Positions 22,776 through 31,377 of a stretch of 32,251 bases of DNA are shown here, piece after piece. Under the pieces are notes generated by a model. It did no database searches. It was not told the origin of the DNA and worked only from the letters and a program-made list of their open reading frames with translations. The position numbers and the translations under genes were made by a program. Source of the stretch: a virus; IMG/VR virus record IMGVR_UViG_3300022752_000251, positions 1 to 32,251 of that record, one strand, 5' to 3'. Within the stretch, counting starts at the first letter, position 1. Each line of letters opens with the position of its first letter.

Positions 22776-25700
22776 ATGACTGTTCTTAATGTAGAACCTA
22801 GTCCTAGTCCTGAACCATCACCAACTCCTTCTCCGTTGCCTGATGAAAAAGGTCTTTGGGGTCACATAGCAGATGTTGCTGATTTTCTTTTTGCCACTAA
22901 ATCTCTTGGTCGTTTATTTACTGGTCAAGGTAGTTGGGGAGATGCTGCTGCTGTTGGTATTACTGCTGCTTCATTCTTTATTCCACCTGTTAAATTATTA
23001 AAATTTGCTGCTAAACCTTTAGAGTCTATTGTTGTTCATGCTGCAGAGGTTGCCGCTTCTGATACCGCTAGTATTGTTGCAAAAAATGCTGCCGAACTTA
23101 CTGCTAAAAATGCTGAATACCTTTTAAAGAATCCTGAAAAACATGCAGAATTAATTCGCTTAACTAATCTTCATGCAAATGATCCTGAAGCTAGTGTTTT
23201 TAAATTACATGACCTTTCAAAAGAATTAGATTATTTTTTTGAAACTAATAAATCACCTTATGAATTTAAAATTATTCCACCTGTACGATTAATAAAATAT
23301 GGTATTGAACCTTTAAAAAATCTTATTACTTTAACTGATAAAGTTATTAATTCTGGTGTTGGAACTGCTACTAAAAAAGCTGCTATTAGAACAAGTGAAA
23401 ATGCTCGTTGGCTTCTTGATAATCCAGAAGAACATAAACAGTTGCTTGAAATAGCACTTTCTAAAAATACTCATGGAATAAAAAAATTAACAAATCTTTC
23501 TGAACAAGCAAAATTTTTTCTTCGTCATGGCGAACCATATGGCGGATACCTTCCAGAGCTTGAAAAAGTTCCAATGTCAGATGAACTTAAAGAAACTTTA
23601 AAAGCTCATGCAGAGGCTGATAGATTTACTAATAGCTATGATCGAGGTTTATTTGAAGAAGGTTTATTGGAGCATCATCCAAATGCATTTCAACCTGATA
23701 CTTTTGATGAATTAGAAGATGTAAGCTTAACAATGAGTGATATGCGAAAAGGTACAAAGTACCCTAAGTATCCCAATTTAACTCAAGAAGAAGTTAATGA
23801 TCTTAGACGAGCTGGTCATGGTGAAGATTATATTAAAGCTTATGATGAATACATTGGCAAGCTTGATAAAGATGAACTTGTTAATGAAGATAAAATTCGT
23901 CAGTTTAAATTTAATAATAAAAAAAGTGAAGATGAATATCTTTTTGAAGAAGGTCAAGATATTAATCTTAAAGGACAGAAACTTGACTGGGCTGTTCAAC
24001 ATCAAGCCAGTATGGATGAAAATGGAAATCTTGTTTTAACTGAACTTGAAAATGCTGGAGATAAAATTAAACCTTTATCCACGGCAGAGTTCATGGGCAT
24101 TGTACCAACGCCTAAACGTTTGAATAGTGCTGCTAGATCTTATCCTTCTGAGATACGTGCAGATGTTGGTAACTCTGCAAGTAACTGGCTTAATGCTAAA
24201 ATGTTTGGAACTTCAGAACAGATTGCTAAAGCTGAACGTTTGTATAATGCTGACAAAGATGCTTTAAGGAAAGCGTTAAATAGTTCTAAGATTACTCCTC
24301 ATGCTGCTATGGCTATTAAAAAGGAACAACAAAAAGATCTTGTTGATAAAATTTTTAAGAGTGTTATTCCTGAGTTTAAACCTAAGAATCCTTATGCACG
24401 TTCTGCATCTAAAAGACTTAAACCAACTAGTGAAGTTGATCCACGTATTACACAGGATGTTGCTAAAAAAGTTACAGTGTTTGACAGAATTACACATGTT
24501 GAAAATATTTTAAAACGAGAGCAAATAGATTTTCTTCCTGAAAGTAAACAATATCAAAAACTTATTAAATCTAATTATGATTTAAATAATCCTAAAGAGT
24601 TAGCAGAATATAACGACATTATAAAAAATTATAAAGATGAACTTGTTAACTTAAAAGAATTACAAGTAAAACATGTTGAGTCTGTGCAATCATTTGTTAA
24701 AGATCTTGATGATAATGGTATTAAGTATTTTGTCAGGATGCTTAATGGTAAACCTTTAAAGGAACTTGAATCATTAGATCATCATGTTTATATTAATTTG
24801 TTGCGTGATATTTTTAGGCAAGCTAAAGCTGATGATGTTAAACGATCTGTTGCTACATTAGGTAAACGATTTAAGTCTCTTCAAGATGATGCACTTAAGC
24901 AGCAAAATAAATTAGAGATGGAAAAACGTCTTTCACGTAATGCTCCTTTAGTAAAAAATAATACTTCTTTAGATCGCAATGAAGAAACTTTGGCTAAAGT
25001 TCAAGCTATGGCTAAACCTGAACCTAAAGAACCAGAAGTTGTTGCTGAAACTTTATCTAAAGAAGAACGCCTTGCTGCAACTAAAGCTAAAGTAGAAGCT
25101 CTTGCTAAAACTAAACCTGCTGAAGTAGTTGAAAAGAAAACTGTTGGTGATACTGGTGATGTTGTTAGATGGAAGAGTTTAACTTCTGCTGAACAAAAAG
25201 ATGTTGTTTACATTGGTCGTGGTTCTGGAGACAAAGGCAAGTTTGGCAATCCATTTCCTGTTGGCAATGGTGTTACTGTTAAAGAAGCAGTTGATAAATA
25301 TCGTTCTTGGTTATGGGACAAAATTAAATCTGATCCAGAATATGCTAAAGAACTTTATGCCCTTAAAGGTAAACGACTTGCGTGTCCAGGATCTGAACCT
25401 AATGACGCTTGCCATGGTCAAGTAATTCTTAAAGCAATTGAATATTTGGATAAACATCCAGAGTTAATGTCTAAGTCTGCAACAAAAGGATCAAGTTGGA
25501 GTAGAGCAGCAGATGACGAAATTCTTGTCTTTGGTTCTAACCTTGAAGGTCGTCATGGCAAAGGTGCAGCACTAGAAGCTAGGGAAAGATTTGGTGCTAA
25601 GCAAGGTCAAGCTCGTGGACGACAAGGTCAGTCATATGCTATTCCTACTAAAGATCTTAAAGTCAATAAGGGTCTTCCGTTATCTTCAATTAAAAAAGAT

Positions 25701-25889
25701 ATTGATGAATTTCTTGATTACGCTGAAGCACATCCAAATGAAAGATTTTTCTTTAGTGCTTTAGGTACTGGTCTTGCTGGTCATTCTCCTAAAGATATTG
25801 CTAGTTTAATTTCTAGAACTCCAAGCAATGTTAGATTTGATCCTAAAATTGGTGATTTAATTGGTAAAGAAACGGTGAAAGGTAAGTAA
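22776..25889 (+). CDS. 1037-aa fusion: repetitive body, DUF4326-like and macro-like domains
   Basis: A 1037-aa multidomain protein. Order: Pro/Ser-rich start (1-25); a ~95-aa segment present twice in tandem (~70-165 and ~168-262, each beginning PPV[KR]L[LI]K); a charged helical body (270-800); a DUF4326-like domain (~806-885) with YIGRGSGDKGKFGNPFPVG, AVDKYRSWL, and a C..ACHGQVI end; and a final domain (~912-1020) with EILVFGSNLEGRHGKGAA, SYAIPTKD and FFSALGTGLAGHSPKDI. DUF4326 proteins and the FGSN...GRHG family are usually separate small proteins; the latter resembles macrodomain-type proteins that bind ADP-ribose or related nucleotides. Possible roles are a virion-delivered nucleotide enzyme, or a structural protein that has picked up these domains. 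Good SD (AGGA). Confidence 0.85.
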   Translation: MTVLNVEPSPSPEPSPTPSPLPDEKGLWGHIADVADFLFATKSLGRLFTGQGSWGDAAAVGITAASFFIPPVKLLKFAAKPLESIVVHAAEVAASDTASIVAKNAAELTAKNAEYLLKNPEKHAELIRLTNLHANDPEASVFKLHDLSKELDYFFETNKSPYEFKIIPPVRLIKYGIEPLKNLITLTDKVINSGVGTATKKAAIRTSENARWLLDNPEEHKQLLEIALSKNTHGIKKLTNLSEQAKFFLRHGEPYGGYLPELEKVPMSDELKETLKAHAEADRFTNSYDRGLFEEGLLEHHPNAFQPDTFDELEDVSLTMSDMRKGTKYPKYPNLTQEEVNDLRRAGHGEDYIKAYDEYIGKLDKDELVNEDKIRQFKFNNKKSEDEYLFEEGQDINLKGQKLDWAVQHQASMDENGNLVLTELENAGDKIKPLSTAEFMGIVPTPKRLNSAARSYPSEIRADVGNSASNWLNAKMFGTSEQIAKAERLYNADKDALRKALNSSKITPHAAMAIKKEQQKDLVDKIFKSVIPEFKPKNPYARSASKRLKPTSEVDPRITQDVAKKVTVFDRITHVENILKREQIDFLPESKQYQKLIKSNYDLNNPKELAEYNDIIKNYKDELVNLKELQVKHVESVQSFVKDLDDNGIKYFVRMLNGKPLKELESLDHHVYINLLRDIFRQAKADDVKRSVATLGKRFKSLQDDALKQQNKLEMEKRLSRNAPLVKNNTSLDRNEETLAKVQAMAKPEPKEPEVVAETLSKEERLAATKAKVEALAKTKPAEVVEKKTVGDTGDVVRWKSLTSAEQKDVVYIGRGSGDKGKFGNPFPVGNGVTVKEAVDKYRSWLWDKIKSDPEYAKELYALKGKRLACPGSEPNDACHGQVILKAIEYLDKHPELMSKSATKGSSWSRAADDEILVFGSNLEGRHGKGAALEARERFGAKQGQARGRQGQSYAIPTKDLKVNKGLPLSSIKKDIDEFLDYAEAHPNERFFFSALGTGLAGHSPKDIASLISRTPSNVRFDPKIGDLIGKETVKGK
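22983..23561 (+). repeat. Tandem ~95-aa coding repeat in the 1037-aa gene
   Basis: Two consecutive segments of the protein align by eye: PPVKLLKFAAKPLESIV ... ENAEYLL-like part KNAEYLLKNPEKHAELIRL and PPVRLIKYGIEPLKNLI ... ENARWLLDNPEEHKQLLEI, followed by L-HDLSKELDYFF and LTNLSEQAKFFL. DNA identity is low, so the duplication is old or the repeat is under structural constraint. Confidence 0.6.
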
Positions 25890-26815
25890 TGCCAACATTT
25901 AATCAGTTAGCAGATGAAGTAACTCGTAAGTTGTCAGGCTTTACACTACGCCAAGATAGACAAACACATTTAACTGCCGACATAACTGCATCAACTGGAA
26001 CAATAAACATTGCTGATGCAACAAACATTTCTGCTGGCATTATTCAGATAGATGATGAATTAATTTACATTGATTCATTTGATCGTGATACCGGTAACCT
26101 TACTGTTGGTGGATATGTAGACGCTACTAGCACAAACCTTTATGGTCGTGGTTATAACGGTACTACAGCATCAGCACATAAAAAAGGTACTAAGGTTATT
26201 ATCTCCCCAACCTATACAGCCGTAGATGTTAAAGCTGCTATTAACGAAACTATCCATGCAGTTTATCCTGAACTGTATGCTAGTGATCAGTATTCATTTA
26301 AGTATCGTCCTGCTCGTTTAACCTATGAACTACCTGCAGAACTAAAGAAAATCATTATGATTTCTTACGAGTCTATTGGTCCATCTAAACAATGGATTCC
26401 TATTCGTTCGTATCGTCTTGATACTGCAGCAGACCGTACTGCTTACCCTAGTGGTAAGACTGTATCTCTTTATAGTGGTATTGTGCCAGGTCGTACTATC
26501 AATGTTCATTACTCGCACATCCCTACCACACTAGAAAATGGTAGCGATGACTTTGAATACACTACTGGTTTATCTGCTTCGTCTAAAGATGTAATTGTTC
26601 TTGGTGCAGCAGCAAGGCTGGCTGCATTTATTGATCCTGGTCGTTTGACTTTTGGTTCTGCTGAAGCTGACCAGCAGTCACAGATTGCTGGACGTGCTTA
26701 CGGTGCTGGTACTAATGCTTCTAAATATTTGTATGCATTGTATCAACAGCGTCTACAAGAAGAAGCACAGCGTTACCAAGACGAGAACAACATCCGTATC
26801 CACTACTCACTATAA
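25889..26815 (+). CDS. Head-tail adaptor / tail tubular protein A-like
   Basis: A 308-aa protein with N-terminal beta-rich part (LTADITASTGTINIADATNI ... IIQIDDELIYIDS, 28-60), central helical/beta part including AINETIHAVYPELYA, and a helical C-terminus (DVIVLGAAARLAAFIDPGRL ... YGAGTNASKYLYALYQQRLQ). This C-terminal pattern and position match adaptor (gp11/gatekeeper-like) proteins of podovirus-like phages, which seal the portal after packaging and carry the tail nozzle. The ATG overlaps the previous stop (TAATG), with the SD in the KGK codons. No enzymatic motif. It is followed by a fibre and a large beta-rich tail protein, in agreement with this call. Confidence 0.75.
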   Translation: MPTFNQLADEVTRKLSGFTLRQDRQTHLTADITASTGTINIADATNISAGIIQIDDELIYIDSFDRDTGNLTVGGYVDATSTNLYGRGYNGTTASAHKKGTKVIISPTYTAVDVKAAINETIHAVYPELYASDQYSFKYRPARLTYELPAELKKIIMISYESIGPSKQWIPIRSYRLDTAADRTAYPSGKTVSLYSGIVPGRTINVHYSHIPTTLENGSDDFEYTTGLSASSKDVIVLGAAARLAAFIDPGRLTFGSAEADQQSQIAGRAYGAGTNASKYLYALYQQRLQEEAQRYQDENNIRIHYSL

Positions 26816-26823
26816 GGATAACA

Positions 26824-28062
26824 ATGCCAAAACGTAATTACTCTTCTACCTCTGATGTTAGATCATTAGCAGCAGATATGAATGCTACTGATACTGGTTC
26901 TGTTGGCAGCAATCCTAATCGATATACTACAATTACTTTAAATACTATTTCAGGTTCAAGTAATCTTCCTGGTTCCTATCCCTTTACTCTTGTTGTTGAT
27001 CCTGACATTTCAGGCAAAGAAGAAATTATTACAGTAACAAGTCAAGTAAGCACATATGTTTATAACGTTACTCGTGGTGTTGATGGTAGTAATCCTGTTG
27101 CTCATGCTAGTGGCGCTATAGTTAAACACATGGTTACTGCTCGTGATTTGCAGGAACCACAAGATCATATTTATGCTTCTACTGGTGTTCATGGTATTAC
27201 TGGTGCTGTTGTTGGAACCACTGATACACAAACTCTTAGTGCTAAAACTTTAACTAACCCTACAATTAATAGTGCTACTTTAAGTGGAACTATGAGTGGC
27301 GGTACAGTTACTAGTACTATATCTGGTACTGTATCTAATGCAACTTTATCTGGCACAACTACTGCTACTAGTGGAACAATTGCTTTTGGAACTAATGCTT
27401 CAGCAATAACTGCTGCAACAAAAACAATTAGTGCAACAGAACTTAGTTATCTTGATGGTGTAACGTCTGCTATTCAAACTCAAATTGACGGTAAAGTTTC
27501 AAGTTACAATCCAACTTTAACTGGAACTGTAACTCTTACTAATGCAAGTGTTGTTGATGGCGCATTTACTAATTTAACAATGTCAACTGGTAGCATTAAC
27601 AGTGCTACAATTACAGGTACTTTAACTGGTGGAACATTAAGTGGATCAACTCTTTCTGCTGGTACTGTATCTGGTTCTACTTTGACTGGCGGAACTATTG
27701 CTGGAACCATAACTAATACTGCCACAATAACTGGCGGAACTTTAAATCCAGCAACATTAAGACAGAATAGTATTACAGTTCCTCTTGCTTTTTCTTCTGG
27801 TACTGGTACATTTAGTCCAGGTGGTACTACTTTTGGCACTGCATCAATAACTTTTCCATCTAATAGATTTACTGTAGCACCTTCAGTTGTTGTTACTTCT
27901 GATAACTCTGCATTCAATATGTCTGTTAGTTCAATAACTTCTTCTGGTTGTACTGTTACTGGTCGCCATATTGATGGAACAAATACAAGTGGAACATATA
28001 CTTTTTATTGGATTGCTATTCAACAGACAAACACAGCGTATAGTGCAGGAACGGCACAGTAA
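26824..28062 (+). CDS. Beta-repeat tail fibre with lectin-like tip
   Basis: A 412-aa fibre protein. Residues 1-110 are a beta-rich attachment domain (PFTLVVDPDISGKEEIITVTSQ ... YNVTRGVDGSNPVAHASGA). Residues ~135-315 are Ser/Thr/Gly repeats (units like GTLTGGTLSGSTLSAGTVSG) typical of a beta-helix or triple-stranded shaft, with one KTISATELSYLDGVTSAIQTQIDGK coiled segment at ~200-225. The end (~325-405; FPSNRFTVAPSVVVTSDN, TFYWIAIQ) resembles the H-type lectin fold used as fibre tip. It probably binds host surface glycans. SD AAGGA is well placed; the stop overlaps the next start. Confidence 0.82.
   Translation: MPKRNYSSTSDVRSLAADMNATDTGSVGSNPNRYTTITLNTISGSSNLPGSYPFTLVVDPDISGKEEIITVTSQVSTYVYNVTRGVDGSNPVAHASGAIVKHMVTARDLQEPQDHIYASTGVHGITGAVVGTTDTQTLSAKTLTNPTINSATLSGTMSGGTVTSTISGTVSNATLSGTTTATSGTIAFGTNASAITAATKTISATELSYLDGVTSAIQTQIDGKVSSYNPTLTGTVTLTNASVVDGAFTNLTMSTGSINSATITGTLTGGTLSGSTLSAGTVSGSTLTGGTIAGTITNTATITGGTLNPATLRQNSITVPLAFSSGTGTFSPGGTTFGTASITFPSNRFTVAPSVVVTSDNSAFNMSVSSITSSGCTVTGRHIDGTNTSGTYTFYWIAIQQTNTAYSAGTAQ
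27235..27765 (+). repeat. Low-complexity fibre-shaft repeats
   Basis: About 530 bases of degenerate short repeats built on the pattern ACT-GG(T/C)-GGA-AC(T/A), encoding Thr/Gly/Ser units every five to ten residues. This is a recombination-prone segment in which fibre length can vary. Confidence 0.6.
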
Positions 28063-30101
28063 TGGCTGCAGATATTACAGAAGAATTTCAAGTTGATTTA
28101 TCTAATCTAAGCGCTACTAATGAATCTTTTAAACCTAGCAAAATTGCTTATGATATTTCTATAAACAATTTAGGTTTTGTCATCGATGTTAATGATCAAA
28201 CACCATACAAACGTGAGACTGCACAGTACAAAAAAGATCAGTTTGATTCTGCACCAGATCCCGGCGAGCAAACACTTGTAGCTTCTTGGTGGTTGCGTTC
28301 ACAAACATCATGGCACATGGGTGCAGGAGTTAAATACTTTGATCCTGGTTTAGATTATCAACATCAACAGAATCGTTTTTGGGATTCTCGTGGTATAGAT
28401 ATTTGGGATATTGGCAATCTTAAACTACATAAAGATATTGCTTATGTTTATTCTGATTCAGGTAATCATAACTTTAAAGCTTGCGCTGCATCTTATTACA
28501 GTAGTGGAACTAAATATGAATGTTTAGTTGTAGGCAACTCTGGCGGTTCATTAAATAGAATAAGACTTAATGGCAATAATCAAGTAACTACATCGCCATA
28601 TGTTTATAATTATACTATTACCGGTCATAGTGGTGGAACCGTTTACCCATTTCATTCCGTAACTACTGATGGTAATAAATATTACGCCGCTTGTGATACT
28701 TGTATACATGTTGGTACTATTGGTACTACTGCTGATACTGTACTTATGCGTCATGCCACTGGTAAAACACCAACTATTTCCTTTGCTAAAGGTTACATTT
28801 TCCTTGGTGATGGACATGAGTTATGGAATATAAATACTACTTATAGTTCTAGTAATGGTAGTCATTCTGGTGCAACAGATCTTAGTACATCTGGTTCCAA
28901 TCCTGCAGCATATGGTGTAACCACACACATTAATACTAACTGGACCTGGAATTATATTACTGGTGGACGTACTGCTATCTGGGCATCTGGATATGGTGAC
29001 GGTGTTTCAGAAATTTGGGCTATTAGTATTGATGAAACTGCTGCGATAGCTACGCCAGATATGGCTGGCGCAACTTGTATTGCTACACTTCCATTTGGTG
29101 AGGTAGTTCAATGCATGGAATATTACTTAGGCAATCTTATTGTTGGCACAAACAAAGGTGTTCGTATTTGTAAAGTGTCATCCAACATGGTATCCATGAA
29201 AGAGTTCATTACTCTTGGACCACTACTATGGGACTATAACGGTTATGGCGTAAACGATCTTACTGTTAATGATAAATATGTTTATGCGGCGACTGCTGTT
29301 GATGGTGAATCTGTATCACATCAAGGTACTTTAGTACGCATAGATTTAAGTCGTGAGTTTGAAGATGGAACTTATGCTTACGCTTACGATCTTGAAGATG
29401 CTGCAGATGAAAACTCTATCTTTACTCATGTATTGTTTATTGATGGTAGACGTGTAGTTATTACTGAAGAAGCTGGTACTGCTGGTGAGATTAAAGTAGA
29501 ACACACAACTAACTATGTTTCTTCTGGTTATCTTGAAACTGGTTACATTCGATACGCTACTATTGAACCCAAGTATTTTAAAAACATTTTAATTAATGCT
29601 TTATATCCTAGTGATACATCTATTAAACTTACAACAATAGATAAAAATGAAAATCAATATGACATCTTGCGAACATATTCGGATGCAGGAAATCAAGAAG
29701 TAGGAACATCTAAACCTACTGATCGTCAAGAAATGCTACGTTACAAATTTACTTTGTATCCTTCGTCTGATTTAGTAACGACCCCTGTTATGCAGTCTTA
29801 CCAAGTAAAAGCTATTCCTGCTACCAAACGTCAGCGCATAATACAATACCCATTGTCATGTTATGATAGTGAAATGGACAGATACAATGTCCAGTATGGT
29901 CACACAGGAAGAGCATTTGAACAACTGGCAAAATTAGAATCGCTTGAAGAAGCTGGAGATACAGTAACAGTTATTGACTGGAGAACTGGTGAACAGTTTA
30001 CAGGACTAATTGAAAGTGTATCTTTTAATAATGAATCGTCACCAGACAAACGTGTTCATTCCTATGGCGGTACGATCCTACTAACTGTAAGGAAACTATA
30101 G
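28062..30101 (+). CDS. Large beta-rich tail protein (nozzle-like)
   Basis: A 679-aa protein with beta-propeller-like character: repeated strands such as DIAYVYSDSG, YYAACDTCIHVGTI, GYIFLGDGHELWNI, AIWASGYGDGVSEIWAI, LGNLIVGTNKGVRI and KYVYAATAVDG between residues ~130 and 430. It opens with a QTLVASWWLRSQTSWHMGAG segment (70-90) and ends with a beta domain (ESLEEAGDTVTVIDWRTGEQ ... LTVRKL). Size, position after the adaptor, and beta-propeller-like core fit the tail nozzle (tail tubular protein B) of podovirus-like phages. A baseplate hub is the alternative. It overlaps the previous gene by TAATG and the holin start by TAGTG. Confidence 0.72.
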   Translation: MAADITEEFQVDLSNLSATNESFKPSKIAYDISINNLGFVIDVNDQTPYKRETAQYKKDQFDSAPDPGEQTLVASWWLRSQTSWHMGAGVKYFDPGLDYQHQQNRFWDSRGIDIWDIGNLKLHKDIAYVYSDSGNHNFKACAASYYSSGTKYECLVVGNSGGSLNRIRLNGNNQVTTSPYVYNYTITGHSGGTVYPFHSVTTDGNKYYAACDTCIHVGTIGTTADTVLMRHATGKTPTISFAKGYIFLGDGHELWNINTTYSSSNGSHSGATDLSTSGSNPAAYGVTTHINTNWTWNYITGGRTAIWASGYGDGVSEIWAISIDETAAIATPDMAGATCIATLPFGEVVQCMEYYLGNLIVGTNKGVRICKVSSNMVSMKEFITLGPLLWDYNGYGVNDLTVNDKYVYAATAVDGESVSHQGTLVRIDLSREFEDGTYAYAYDLEDAADENSIFTHVLFIDGRRVVITEEAGTAGEIKVEHTTNYVSSGYLETGYIRYATIEPKYFKNILINALYPSDTSIKLTTIDKNENQYDILRTYSDAGNQEVGTSKPTDRQEMLRYKFTLYPSSDLVTTPVMQSYQVKAIPATKRQRIIQYPLSCYDSEMDRYNVQYGHTGRAFEQLAKLESLEEAGDTVTVIDWRTGEQFTGLIESVSFNNESSPDKRVHSYGGTILLTVRKL

Positions 30102-30310
30102 TGAAGAAATTCAAGGTATGGCTAGCGCATAGCCCAATAGCATCAGCATTAAAGATTGGTGTAGGTGCAGCACTTGTTTACATTATTGACAATGTAAGCT
30201 CGTTTAATCTAGGTCCAGCATGGACAGCAGTAGTTATTTCTGTTGTTACTGTGTTGATTAACTTTGTTAATTCAGAAGATAAAAGATATGGAGTAACCAA
30301 TAATGCCTAA
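30101..30310 (+). CDS. Holin
   Basis: A 69-aa membrane protein with two hydrophobic segments, ~18-32 (ALKIGVGAALVYIID) and ~43-58 (AWTAVVISVVTVLINF), a basic N-terminus (MKKFKVW) and a charged C-terminus (NSEDKRYG). This is the size and topology of small two-span holins that form holes in the inner membrane at the end of infection. It stands two genes before the M23 peptidase, giving a lysis cassette. It starts at GTG within the TAGTG overlap with the previous stop, with AAGGAA seven bases upstream. It overlaps the next gene by eight bases. Confidence 0.8.
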   Translation: MKKFKVWLAHSPIASALKIGVGAALVYIIDNVSSFNLGPAWTAVVISVVTVLINFVNSEDKRYGVTNNA

Positions 30311-30755
30311 TAGTAATAGACCAGACTCTCCTACTGGAGGGGCTGGAGGTGGAGGAAGTCGTGGTGGATACGGAACAACTCGTGGTGCTGGTAGTTCTCG
30401 CACTTCTTCCACTCGTACTAGTCCACGTGTTGGTAAACCTGCTAAAAAAACTACAACCAAAACATATAAAGGTGAAATTTCTAAAGATGTAAGTTTTAAA
30501 AAAGCTCATCAAAGATTTGGAAGAAAAGAAGGATATGGAAAAGAAGAAGGTGTTCAGCCTGCTGGCAAATTAGCAAAAGCTGGTATTACTAAACCAAAGC
30601 CACTTCCTAAAAATATTTCAAAAAAAGTTTTTGAAAAACCTATTGTTAGAGATGGACAACCTGCTAAAAGTATTGTTTCTGCTAAAACTAAATATCAAAT
30701 GAATCAAGCACAAAGAGCCACTAATCTTAAAGCAAAAAAAATGAAAGGCAAATAA
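30303..30755 (+). CDS. Basic Gly/Ser/Lys-rich protein in the lysis cassette
   Basis: A 150-aa, strongly basic protein. The first ~45 residues are Gly/Ser/Arg-rich (GGAGGGGSRGGYGTTRGAG), and the remainder Lys-rich and probably disordered to helical (KPAKKTTTKTYKGEISKDV ... NQAQRATNLKAKKMKGK). It lies between holin and M23 peptidase and overlaps the holin end. Its KGK ending supplies the SD of the peptidase gene. No catalytic motif. It may be a structural or DNA-binding protein like the basic cluster at 21621-22528 rather than a lysis protein. Confidence 0.75.
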   Translation: MPNSNRPDSPTGGAGGGGSRGGYGTTRGAGSSRTSSTRTSPRVGKPAKKTTTKTYKGEISKDVSFKKAHQRFGRKEGYGKEEGVQPAGKLAKAGITKPKPLPKNISKKVFEKPIVRDGQPAKSIVSAKTKYQMNQAQRATNLKAKKMKGK

Positions 30756-31156
30756 TGTATCCAGTTAAGAAGCCAGTACTAACTTGTGGTTTCCATGCTA
30801 AGGGTTCACAGTGGCAGTCAGGCTATCATCAGGGTTATGACTTTGGTGGTCGTATTGGTACACCAGTTTATGCAATGGCAGATGGTGTAGTAGTCGGTGT
30901 AAACATTTGGGGTAGAGCATTTGGTCGCTTTGCTCCAGTCATTAAGCATGGCAAGGTTTATCCAAAGTATGTGGTGTACGGTCACGTACGTGCAGTCTTT
31001 GTTAAGCCGGGTGACAAGGTCAAGCGTGGTCAAAAGATCGCTGAGATTGGTGTTGAAGGTAACTCAGGTGGACCTCACATCCACGTAGAGGGACAAAGAA
31101 CTAAATGGTGGACACCAACAGGTGGAACTAGATTAACCTCTTTATTCAGAGCTTAA
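30755..31156 (+). CDS. M23-family peptidase (endolysin candidate)
   Basis: A 133-aa zinc peptidase of the M23/LytM type, which cuts peptide cross-links in peptidoglycan. Visible motifs: HQGYDFGG with zinc ligands H25 and D29; GHVRAVFVKPGDKVKRGQ with H77; and GPHIHVEG with H108 and ligand H110. These are the expected catalytic residues, and the protein is essentially the bare catalytic domain. No signal peptide or cell-wall-binding domain is seen, so export would depend on the holin. The gene order (holin, small gene, peptidase, terminator) supports an endolysin. A virion-associated lysin is the alternative. The start is the TAATG overlap. Confidence 0.9.
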   Translation: MYPVKKPVLTCGFHAKGSQWQSGYHQGYDFGGRIGTPVYAMADGVVVGVNIWGRAFGRFAPVIKHGKVYPKYVVYGHVRAVFVKPGDKVKRGQKIAEIGVEGNSGGPHIHVEGQRTKWWTPTGGTRLTSLFRA

Positions 31157-31162
31157 CTAAAT

Positions 31163-31208
31163 AAAAAGAATCCCCCTTCCAGTAATTGGTTGGGGGATCT
31201 TTTTTATT
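31163..31208. terminator. Strong bidirectional terminator
   Basis: ATCCCCC (31170-31176) pairs with GGGGGAT (31192-31198), and CCA/TGG extend the stem inside. A/T tracts flank both sides: a T-run at 31200-31205 on the plus strand and the AAAAAG at 31164-31168 giving a T-run on the minus strand. It ends the rightward late block after the M23 peptidase and also the leftward block that converges from 32251. Confidence 0.9.
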
Positions 31209-31377
31209 GCTCTGTTATTTCTTCAAACCTATGACCACAGAAACAACTGTTGTTTGCTCTTGGAGATTTAGAACATAACCAATGCATCTGTCTTGTATCT
31301 AAAAGGTCTTTGGGATCTTTGGTGATTTTATATTTAGAATAATAGTCACCAGCTTTTTTACATAGGTTACATATCAT
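31204..31377 (-). CDS. 57-aa Cys-rich (zinc-finger-like) protein
   Basis: A small leftward gene: MICNLCKKAGDYYSKYKITK ... MHWLCSKSPRANNSCFCGHR ... EITEQ. Cysteines at 3, 6, 35, 45 and 47 and H32/H49 form a plausible zinc site. The SD AGAGGA is five bases before the ATG at 31375-31377, which overlaps the end of the sigma-like gene by 11 bases. It ends inside the T-run of the convergent terminator. Protein similar in outline to small phage zinc-ribbon proteins; function unknown. Confidence 0.7.
   Translation of the reverse strand: MICNLCKKAGDYYSKYKITKDPKDLLDTRQMHWLCSKSPRANNSCFCGHRFEEITEQ

Noticed and set aside
27504-27917. Minus-strand open frame of 137 aa within the fibre gene
   Set aside because: It arises from the repetitive Thr/Gly codons read in antisense, producing Val/Pro-rich low-complexity protein. 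No ribosome site, and the sense strand is clearly coding.
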